A stretch of 64,000 bases of DNA. Source: Leucosporidium creatinivorum. Taxonomy: Eukaryota; Basidiomycota; Microbotryomycetes; Leucosporidiales; Leucosporidiaceae. Position 1 is the stretch's first letter; each line of letters begins with the position of its first letter. Location of the stretch: NCBI GenBank assembly GCA_001600635.1, contig BCKL01000004.1, positions 1,078,904-1,142,903 on the forward strand. The letters are read 5' to 3'. The notes under the pieces are model-generated. The model was not told the DNA's origin. It was given only the letters and a program-made list of their open reading frames with translations, and ran no database searches. Made by a program: the position numbers and the translations under genes. Below, one piece after another: positions 55,525-64,000 of the stretch.

Positions 55525-56477
55525 AGAGTGTGGCGCAGAGAGAAGGTTCTATGGGCGAGGGTAGTGAAGCGACTCGGAGTGGGGAAGCGAAGGCGGCGAG
55601 GACGAGTGAGGATGAGGAGAAGAAGAGGAGAGAGAGGGAGGCGCTATTTGGTGCTCCACGGAGAAGGTTGCGAGGCCCCACTCTCTTCTGCACCCTTCAG
55701 CGGGTGAGCCAGCATGCCGGGCCTGCTGGAACCTGCCGCTTCGCCAGTCGGTAGGCGCATCGACCCGCCGCTGCAGGCCAATCGAGGCGTACTCAGCTGG
55801 CTTTTGGGCTTGGAATGCGCTCTGTAGCGATCCAGATTCTTGAGAAAGCCCGTGGGGTGACATTCGGAACCTGGTACCCCCGCGAAACGATCTTATCGTT
55901 GAGCGAGGGGGGAGGCGGGGGCCAGCGCCGAAGTCCCGTCGGCGTTGCACATGAGCAGGCGAGATCGTTCGGATGTCAAGGATGCTCCCCTTTGAAAGCT
56001 TCGGCTCAATCACCTGAGCAGGATGGGCAGGCTGTCAAGGCAGCAGATGCCCGCCGAGGTCTAGTTCTCTGCCAGCGCCGAAGGGTCCTTCAAATCGACG
56101 AGGGGATGGACAGACCCTCACAGGGAGGGGCTTGGCAGACTGCTCAAATGCGGATGGAGCGCCGCTCGTTGTTCGGAACCACGGCAAGAGCGGAATTGCC
56201 AGCAGAACAGCTCGGGAGGCGCCAAGGAGATCGGCTCCGCCTCGCTGCCTCTGCCACAAAGACCGGTGGGGCTGCTGCAGGAATTGCACTGTAGGCCTAC
56301 GCGAAATATCTGACGCTGTGCGGCGGCCAAGTGGCAAGGAGCCGAACGAGACGTCAGCTGCGAGAGATCAAAGAGCGAGCGCGGCCAACCTGAGCCAGCT
56401 TGCCTTCGTCCCAGTTTACCTCGTCTGCTCGCAGAGCTACAGGACACCGAAAGAACGACCACAGGACACCGCACACT
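55525..56477. promoter_or_regulatory. Divergent intergenic region, permease and CDK11
   Basis: 953 bp between divergent starts. A perfect palindrome, AACGAT-CTT-ATCGTT, lies at 55886-55900, about 360 bp upstream of the permease start; its centre includes TTATC, the complement of a GATAA core. GATA factors control Dal5-type genes in yeast nitrogen metabolism; a role here is only inferred. No gene is supported. Confidence 0.45.
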
Positions 56478-58366
56478 ATGCCCATGTACTCTGAGCTACC
56501 CGAACAAAGCACCAGTGAGCTCAGCCGCTTCTCAAACACGAGCTCGAGGGCTGACTGTCGCTCCGAGCAGGCCTTCTCGTCGAGCCACCGCGCAAGAAGT
56601 CGAAATGGGACGATGACGAAGAGGATCAAGCTGCTGCTCGCGAGCGCAAGCGCATCAAGAAGGTAGAGCTCGAGAGCAAGCTGGCAAGGGAGCGTGAGCA
56701 GCTCGCGGTGCGGGCAGCCGCTGCTGGGGGAGGGCGCGGAGGGTCACAGAGCAGTCGCGAGAGTACACCGGGGAGGATACGGACGCTGGGCGAGACGAGG
56801 GAAGGCAAGAGCAGGGGTCCACCGCGAGGGAGGGACGCGCATCCGCTGCTAGAGAGCTGTCGTTCTGTCTACGAGTACGAGGTGAGCTTCTGCTCGCCTG
56901 TCGGCTTCTGAACGATGTGGTCAACGCTCCATTACACCTGCAGCGCCTCAACGAGATCGAGGAAGGCAGCTACGGCATCGTCTTTCGCGCTCGCTGCAAG
57001 TCGACCGGCGCCGTCGTCGCGCTCAAGAAGCTCAAGATGGAAAAGGAGAAGAATGGTTTCCCCATCACCAGTCTACGCGAGATCCAGACGCTCATGACGG
57101 CCAGCCACGAGAACATCGTGCGCGTGCGAGAGGTCGTGGTCGGCGACACCCTCTCTCAGTGAGTCTCGACGTGCGCCGTGCTCTAAAACAGCACCGACTG
57201 ATCACTGAGCCTCCCGCAGAATCTTTATCGTCATGGACTTCATCGAGCACGACCTCAAATCCCTCCTCGCGACCATGCCGACCCCCTTCCTCGCCTCCGA
57301 GATCAAGACCCTCATGCTTCAGCTTCTCTCCGCCATCGCTCTCTGCCACGACAACTGGATCGTGCACCGAGATCTCAAGACCAGCAACTTGCTCATGAAC
57401 AATCGAGGGCAGATTAAGGTCGCCGATTTTGGACTGGCGAGGACGTACGGCGATCCCTTGGGTGACATGACTCAGCTCGTCGTGACCCTGTGGTATCGGT
57501 GAGCTGTCGATCGCTCGTTCGCTGTGGTCTAGAGCTCAGCTTACCTTGTACATCGCCCACAGAGCTCCGGAGCTGCTCTTCGGCGCAACGGAGTACACGA
57601 CGGCCGTCGATATGTGGTCGATCGGCTGCATCTTTGGCGAGCTTATCCTTAAGGAGCCGCTACTACCGGGCAAGGGCGAGATTGATCAAGTCAGCAAGGT
57701 GAGCCATTCGCCCGTCTTCTCACTCGGCGCGCCTTGCAGCGGATGACTTGAATCTCTCGCTCATCTTCTCTCTCCGCACAGATCTTCAAGCTGCTTGGTC
57801 GACCAACAGAAGACATCTGGCCAGGCTTCAACAAGCTCCCCAACGCCAAGAGCTTCAACCTCAACGCCGCCCAGCCGTTCGTCCTCTCACCTCGCTGCTG
57901 TTCCGTTGCACCCCAGCTCACTCCCTCTTCACCCCTCCTCCCTCTCCTCTCCCCTCCTATCATGCAGCTTCTCTACCCTCCGCCAAACTTTCCGCTTCAC
58001 CACCTCCCACGGCCTTGACCTCCTCTCCCAACTCCTCACTTACGACCCTGAGAAGCGCATCTCGGCCGAACAAGCCCTCAAGCACCCTTACTTCACGGAA
58101 AGCCCTCTGCCGAAGCATAGCGATCTCTTCGCCTCGTTCCCCAGTGTCGCGGGCGGGGAGAAGTGAGTTCGGCGCCCGAGTCGAGGCGAGAAAGGATGAG
58201 GACGAGGAGCTGACCAGGCCGTTATCATTCCCGCGTGCAGGAAACATGTCTTTGCTTCGCCTTCTGCCCCGGTGAGGGAGGAGCAGTAAGTCTTCGATGC
58301 CTCTGGCCATCATCGCCGAGCGCTGACATCGCTCTCTCGCTTCGCAGCCTCTACGACTTCGTGTAG
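56478..58366 (+). CDS. CDK11: Cyclin-dependent kinase 11 (PITSLRE kinase)
   Basis: A nuclear Ser/Thr kinase linked to transcription and splicing in animals. A short N-terminal part, [12 protein letters not shown], then [20 protein letters not shown] and a charged helix [20 protein letters not shown], leads to the kinase. Kinase motifs: [20 protein letters not shown] (Gly loop), [15 protein letters not shown] (Lys), the name-giving [46 protein letters not shown] (HRD), [20 protein letters not shown] (DFG and T-loop), [60 protein letters not shown] and [20 protein letters not shown]. It ends [20 protein letters not shown]. About eight exons. The N-terminal extension (about 120 residues) is far shorter than in human CDK11. 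Confidence 0.96.
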
Positions 58367-58669
58367 CTTCTCTCATAATAAGAGCAAATCGGTCGTTTGA
58401 CATGCATAGCTCTGCGGCTGTACCGCTGAAAGCAGCGAATGCCCAAACCTGCTCGCTCCACTCGATCCGCTCGACCAACTCGGTGAAGCTGGCAGCGGCC
58501 TTTCGGCTGTTCCCTATTGCAAACGAAGCAAAGCGCGAGTCTATCCACTATCCTACAACCATCGTCATCAAGACGCGAACATGTTACAGCACCCACACCT
58601 CGTTTCTTCCGATAGCCTGCAAGCAAGCGAGAGAGCGACGTCCTCCTTTCCGACTCCGGAGACTCGGCT
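58367..58669. other. Convergent intergenic region, CDK11 and RDS2-like gene
   Basis: 303 bp between convergent stops; likely both 3' UTRs. Nothing else is recognised. Confidence 0.6.
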
Positions 58670-61463
58670 CAGAAGCGAAGGAAGTTGCCGACGATCATCT
58701 GTAGCGTAGGGCGATCGTGTTAGAGACGGCATACGAGGGGCGAGGAGTGAGAAGCGAGGACAAGGTCGACTAAAACCGACGACTCACCGAGGGAATGGCA
58801 TAACTATCCCTCCTAATCGTAAACGAGAAGCAGCACTGTCCGCACCACCGTATCAGCGTCCACTCTCTCTTCTTTATTCCCGCTCGCGAGCCCGAGCAGC
58901 AAGAAACTCACATTGATCATGGCCTCCTCCTTCCGCTTTGCCTTGTCGCTGCCCGAGCTCTTGCGCTTCTTGCTGAGGGCCGCTTGGTTGACGAGCACGC
59001 AGGAGGTGAGGACGGCTTTTTGGCCGGCGTCGAAGGCGATCTATGGGGCGTTCGGTCGGTTGGCATTGGTCGGGGAAGGGGTCGATGCAGGCGGGAGGGA
59101 GAGGGCGCGAGAATACGGAGCGGGGTCAGCGCTCGTTCCCGCGAGAGATCAGGTAGTACACAGAAGAGAATGGAGGAGCTACAACTCACGTTCCCGTACT
59201 TCTCCCAGTAGTTGACCGCCGACTCCTCGGCCATGAGCTCATAGATGGCCAGTTTGCCGCCTTGGAGGTGCTCGAGGGGGACGCCGACTGTGTTGCAGAG
59301 GGGGGAGCGAGTGATGGGGCAAATGGGAAGAGTGTGCGAGTGAGAGTGCGAGTGAGAGTGGAAGGGGGGAGGGTAGGAAGGAGAGGGGAGGCGGGCGGGA
59401 GTCAGCGAGGGAGCGAGGCAGGGAAGAGGGTAGACGACGAACCGAGCGCAGCGAACTCCTTGTTGCCTTTGTAGATCTCTCCTGTCCTGCGCCACAAGCA
59501 CGAAGGGATGCCCATCGAGGAGAAGACGCCTGTTCGAGGATCGCCGAGGGAGGTCAGCTTGCCTTTCTCCCTCTCCCACCTCTTCTGCTCTGCGCAACTA
59601 GCAGAGGCGAAGGAGAGAAGGATTGTCCGTACGATCGTAATCCAACAGCAACCTCTCGAACGCCTCCTCGATGAAGACGAGGTCCAAGTCGGTCAAACCC
59701 GAGGCGATGGCGCGGAAGGCGGGGCGGAACTCGGAGAGGGTGTGCAGGGTGCGTTGACGGGAGGATTGCGACATGCTATGTGCAGCGCAATGGGATTAGC
59801 TGAGCTCGACTCGGAGGAGGGGCAGCGAGGTAGAGAGACGAGACCAAGCGAGCGAACTCACTTATCCGCCATCCACCTCATCAGCCTCGTATACCCAGCA
59901 ACATGGTTATACGGCCTCAGCAATCCTGCCTCAAACTTGGCGTGGATGACTCGGGCTAGTCGGTCGGAACGGGAGCCGTCTTTTTGGTCGGCGGCGGTGA
60001 GGAGGAAGCGTTCGGTTCTGCGTCGGTGGTGGGCGAGGGTCAGCGAGAGAAGGGAGCGTGCGAAGGCAGCCACAACGTACTTGTTGACAGGACTGCCCGG
60101 CACCGAATGGCCCGTCGACGTCCCTCCAGTCGCTCCAGTCCCAATACCGGCTCCTCCTGTTCCTCCAACTCCAGCTCCATTATCCGTTTGACCGCCCGTT
60201 AGTCCCGCTTCGCTGTTGGTCGGCAGGTTGGTGTAGGCTTGAGAGGTGGTAGTTGGGTCGACTGAGGTGAGGTAGGGAGAGTCGGTGAGGGATTGGAGGA
60301 ATTCGCTGTTGCGGTGCAGGAGCGATTGCGAGGAGGGTAAGCTCGAGCGAGGCGAGAAGGAGTCGAGAAGAGAACGTACGAAAGCCCAAGTCCTTGAAAC
60401 TCGCCCGAGGGCTCCATCGTCATGTCCAGTCCCAATCCTGCGCCCATGCCATCCTGTCCACTTGCAAGATCGAGCTGTGGGGTGGTCCGAGAAAACGCAG
60501 CGGGAGGAGGAGGCGAAAGTGGTGGACCGAAGTAAGGAAAGGGGAGAGGAGGGCCGAAGGAGGGGATTGGGAAGGAAGGGCGAGGGCGGTGGTGGAAAGA
60601 CATGGTGTGAGGGGAGGAGGGAGAGAGTAAGTAAGCGCTCGAGTTCCGATAGCGATCAACGGCGAAAGAAGGAGCGCGGTGGGCTATAAAGGCGCTTCTC
60701 TCGGCCTTCTCTGCCTAGGAAACGGTTGCCAACTCACCATGGCCAAGTTAAAATTGGTGCTGAGCATCGGTAGCTGCTGTTGACCGTATCCTAGTGCTCC
60801 GTCTTGACTCGCAGCGAACGACATGGTAGGTTGATCACCGAGCGAACCCGCCATGGCGAGATTGGCGGCGGTGGCCGAGAGGGAGGGAGTCAAGCTGGGT
60901 CTTGAGGAGGACGAGATTGCGCCTCCATTGAGAGTTTCGAGACCGAGGAGGTTGGCGCCGAGCCCCCCTGCTTGCGATACAGCAGGCGGTTGGGGCGTCC
61001 TGTCTTGAGCGGGCTGCTGAGGCGGAGGGCGGGGTTTGGGGGAAGCTGAGCCTGTTGCTGGTGCTGTTGCCGTTGCTGGTGCGGGCGAATGCGGTGCAGA
61101 AGGAGCCGAGAGGGACGAGATGGGTTCATCCCTACAGAGATGGGCGATATCTCGTTTGACGCAGCGAGAGCAAGGGCGACCGGCATCGCACGACATGTGC
61201 GAGCGGCGGCAGAAGCGACATGCTTCGGCCACTTTGGAGCGACGGGGCTTCTTGGCTGGTTTGCTGTTGGTCGTTGGTGCTGGTGAGGAGCGCGAGGCGG
61301 TGGGAGGAGGTGCTGATGAGGCGGAGGCTGCCGAGGCGGAAGCGAGTACGCCTGCTACTGCTATCGATTGAGGGTCGAGTGAGGAGGAGGAGGAAGCTGA
61401 ACCAGGTGAAGCTGTAGCTTGTTGAGGCGCAGGTGCTGGCGCTAGCGGTCGTTGAAGTGCCAT
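58670..61463 (-). CDS. RDS2: Zn2Cys6/PAS transcription factor, RDS2/AcuM-like regulator of gluconeogenesis
   Basis: A nuclear regulator. Start MALQRPLAPAPAPQQATASP, then Ala/Ser/Pro-rich sequence and a basic region KPAKKPRRSKVAEA. The zinc cluster CRFCRRSHMSCDAGRPCSRC through VKRDIAHLC has the same C-x2-C-x6-C-x5-C-x2-C-x8-C spacing as ERT1. The long linker (Gln/Gly/Thr-rich) is followed by TERFLLTAADQKDGSRSDRL, VIHAKFEAGLLRPYNHVAGY, TRLMRWMA, RTLHTLSEFRPAFRAIASGL, TDLDLVFIEEAFERLLLDYD, then the PAS domain IPSCLWRRTGEIYKGNKEFA, LAIYELMAEESAVNYWEKYG, FDAGQKAVLTSCVL, CCFSFTIRRDSYAIPSMIVG, NFLRF. HMxCDxGRPCxRCxKRxIxHLC is closer to Rds2/AcuM than to Ert1/AcuK; that split is recalled, not computed. 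About seven exons. Confidence 0.9.
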
Positions 61464-61737
61464 CCTTGTTACAGAGAGGTTGAGGGAGAGAGGAAGGCGG
61501 AGATGTGGGGACTCGGATCGAGTCGGGCTTGAAAGTAGACTTGTAGGTCGATACCTGTAGTCGATTGTAGCTAATTACGACTCCCTGCGAGCTGTACGGC
61601 GATAGACGATTCGAAGCGAGCGACGAGTACAAGGCCAAGCCTTGAAGCTTGAATCCGCTCGAATCTGGCTTGTCCTGGCCCAAGTCACGCGGATTTCTGC
61701 TTCCCTACAACTTTCGAGCCACAGCAAAGCAGCAGCC
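61464..61737. promoter_or_regulatory. Divergent intergenic region, RDS2-like and SNAPC3-like genes
   Basis: 274 bp between divergent starts; presumably both promoters. No clear motif is seen. Confidence 0.4.
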
Positions 61738-63846
61738 ATGGCTCCTCGTGCACCAGACATCGCCGAGCTGCTACCCATCACCCATCACCGCCTCTACCTC
61801 GAGCCCATCGGTCCGCCTACAGAGCTCGTTCAACCAAAGCAATTCGTCGCAGAGGCTCAGGCAGCGTTGGACAAGGCGAAGGAGCGAGTGAAGGAGCTTC
61901 AGCAGAGGTTGGAAGAATCGGGTGTAGAGGAACAGGTCAGGGAGAGGTGCAGGTGAGTTGGTTCTCGCTCGCTCTGGCGCGCTGCCAGGGCTGGACGTTC
62001 GCTCGAACTTGCTCTGTAGCTGTACAGCCCGATCACAAGGCTATAGCACTGCTGCCTCGCACTACTCCCTCTCCTACCGCCCGCACTAACCGCTCCGTTC
62101 CCATCTCGCAGTCTCTCTCCCCTCCGCACCCTCATCTCGATCACCCACTCGGACATCATCGCCCGCGAAGAGCTGCGACAATGGCACGAAAAGCGACTGC
62201 TACCCATGACCGGCGGGCGGTCGCTCGGCGGTGGCGGCGGGGATGATCTCGACGGCGAGGACGAGGAAGATGGAGCCGGCTCGGCGCTGGGAGGGTTGAC
62301 TGGCTTTGGAGCGGAGGGAGCAAAGGCGAAGAAGGTGGCTGAAATTATTGAGGAAGCGGAGGAGAGCGAGTTGAAGTTGCTCAAGTGGGTCCTTTTCTCG
62401 CTCGATGGCCGCCCTCGGCGTTCCTTCGGCGTACGCCTGACTCCCTTTCTCTCCCTCAAACAGGTCCCTCGACCTCTCCCACTACCTCCGCAAACACAAG
62501 ATACAAGATACTAACATCCTACAAAACATCGTGCGTCTCTCTCCCTCACATCCATCCTTTTCGCTAACCCCCTCCCTCCCTCCCTTCCCTCCCTCCCTCA
62601 CAGCTCCCCTGCCCCCCTCTCCCTCGCACACTTCTCTCGGCCTCCACTCCCCCAGAACCCCTAGATACCCTCATCTACACCCTCATCTTTCACGCCATCC
62701 CCACCCTCACAGGTCGCTCCCCTTTCGCGACCAAGAAGCAAGTGATGCACGTCTTGGGGAGCTCGACATTGGCGGAAGTGAGGGGCGCAATGCGGGTCGG
62801 TGGGGAGGCGGTACCGATTTTTGAGGAGGTGGAACAAGGGGAGGGGGAGAGCGAGGAAGAAGATGATGAGATGGAGGAGGAGGAGGAGGAGGTCGTGGGT
62901 GGGAGTCCGGGAGTCCAGGGGAAGAGGAGCGGCGTTTGGGCCAAGAAGGGGCAGCAGGGGGAGAAGAGGAAGAAGGTCAAGTGGGGGGAGGAGAGGAGGA
63001 GGACGGGCGCTTGCTTTGGGATTGAGGGGGTGCTGTATGCCGATGGGGAGGATGATGTGGAGGATTACGCCGAGTGAGCTTTCACTCTCTTTCGCGCGCT
63101 CACTGATGCTGGGCTCCACACTCGGGTAACTTGGAAGCTAGGAGCTAACTCGTTCCCTCGTCACACACTACAGGATGATCCTCACCTCCATCGCCTCCCT
63201 CCCGCGCACCCTCCCCCGCCACATCCGCTCCCCCTCGACCGAGCTTCTCCCCATCCCCAACCCCCTCCCCCCACCCTTCCCACCCGCCTCCCACGCAGCC
63301 CACATATCCGAACGCTGCAACCCCGACCCCAACACTATTCACCCTTGGCTTCCTCCTCCTCCTGCCGCCCTTGAAGGAGGAGGAGGAGCGCCGGTGTGGG
63401 ATGAGATCCATTGGCGAAAGGGAGGGAGTATGCAGGAGACTAGGATGGGGGAAGTGGAGCTGAGGGTGGGAGAGCCTTATTGGTTCGTGCATCAAGGGAG
63501 TGCAGAGCACGTCTGGAGCGTAGAGAGCGTTCGGTCCGTCGTGTCTCCTCCTTCTCCCTCGCTTCTCCTCCTCCTCCTCACTAACCCCCCCTCCCTCCCC
63601 AGCTTACTCCACCCGCACGACCCCCCCAACCCCTCCTCCTACCCCCTCACCACGCATCTCTCGCGCCTCATCCACCCCAAATGCCGCCTCTGCGACCGCG
63701 ACCCGTCTTCCATCGTGACGCTCAACGACGAGCTAGCGGGAGAGAGCCCCGCGTGGCTGTGTAGGAGGTGTTTTGAGTGTTTGCATGGGGATGAGGAGGG
63801 GGCGAGGAGTGGGGGTGTGGAGGTGCTGAGGGTCTTTGGGGAGTGA
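61738..63846 (+). CDS. SNAPC3: snRNA-activating protein complex subunit 3 (SNAPC3/SNAP50)-like
   Basis: In animals and plants SNAPC3 binds the proximal sequence element of snRNA promoters used by Pol II and Pol III. Start MAPRAPDIAELLPITHHRLY, a coiled-coil helix (LDKAKERVKELQQRLEESG), EIIEEAEESELKLLK, and SLDLSHYLRKHKIQDTNILQ. The SNAP50 domain then follows: KKQVMHVLGSSTLAEVRGAM (compare the family's LGSQTLTELRD), an acidic/basic insertion, GACFGIEGVLYADGEDDVED YAE (split by an intron), WLPPPP, MGEVELRVGEPYWFVHQGSA, EHVWSVESVRLLHPHD, then the zinc site: KCRLCDRDPSSIVTLNDELA with PAWLCRRCFECLHGDEEG. C-x2-C, ND, P...C-x2-CF-x3-H is the family signature. Six exons. Confidence 0.87.
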
Positions 63847-63861
63847 GGTGACTAGGCCGAG

Positions 63862-64000
63862 GAGGATGGCAGAGGAGGGCGGTGAGGGCGGAGTAGTAGG
63901 AGGCGTATAGCTTGGAAACGTCGAGGTTGAACCTTCGGCTAGCGTATGGGGCGTTTTTGGTCCGAGTGGAGAGCTGGATGTTCGACGAGGATGGCGAGCC
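63862..64000 (-). other. Possible 3' end of a neighbouring minus-strand gene (unresolved)
   Basis: Read on the minus strand from the window edge, one frame stays open and gives a protein-like segment: NIQLSTRTKNAPYASRRFNL then DVSKLYASYYSALTALL. A family could not be named and the stop is unclear, because this frame runs on into the antisense of the SNAPC3-like gene. It could be chance. Confidence 0.25.

Overview
The window is nuclear DNA of a basidiomycete fungus. It is GC-rich, with genes packed on both strands and split by many introns of about 50-80 nt that carry CTGAC-type branch points and CAG/TAG acceptors. Several proteins have long Ser/Pro/Gln/Gly-rich disordered tracts. The gene style fits Pucciniomycotina, and my best guess is a Microbotryomycetes red-yeast relative (Rhodotorula/Sporobolomyces type). 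That is inference; no species marker was recognised.

Layout. 1-9 kb: RNA polymerase III subunit RPC34 (cut by the window start), a PAC4-like proteasome chaperone, a PRA1 family protein, the zinc-cluster/PAS regulator ERT1, and mitochondrial phenylalanyl-tRNA synthetase. 9-21 kb: ornithine decarboxylase antizyme with a +1 recoding site, PEX5, the PP2A activator PTPA, a truncated RTA1 copy, an Asterix-like PAT-complex protein, an intact RTA1 transporter-like protein, and a C2H2 zinc-finger factor next to a patch of ambiguous bases. 22-34 kb: a disordered protein, a FREQUENCY (FRQ) clock-protein homologue, the rRNA methyltransferase MRM2, a GT69/CMT1-like mannosyltransferase, an eIF4E-family protein and an acyl-CoA-binding/ankyrin protein. 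35-49 kb: a G-alpha subunit with a 9-nt microexon, a SABATH-like methyltransferase, TAF5 and SLU7. 49-64 kb: a single-pass membrane protein, a Dal5-type permease flanked by two relics of itself, CDK11 (PITSLRE kinase), an RDS2/AcuM-like regulator and a SNAPC3-like protein.

Most genes are unrelated housekeeping genes placed next to each other. Three divergent pairs share gaps of only about 120 bp. Themes that recur are gluconeogenic control (ERT1 and the RDS2-like factor, relatives of the AcuK/AcuM pair) and small-RNA-gene transcription (RPC34 and SNAPC3). The points most worth a second look are the antizyme shift site ending in UAA, FRQ in a basidiomycete, the microexon, the intron-split start codon, and the permuted transporter relic. 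I saw no rRNA, tRNA, CRISPR array or recognisable transposon.
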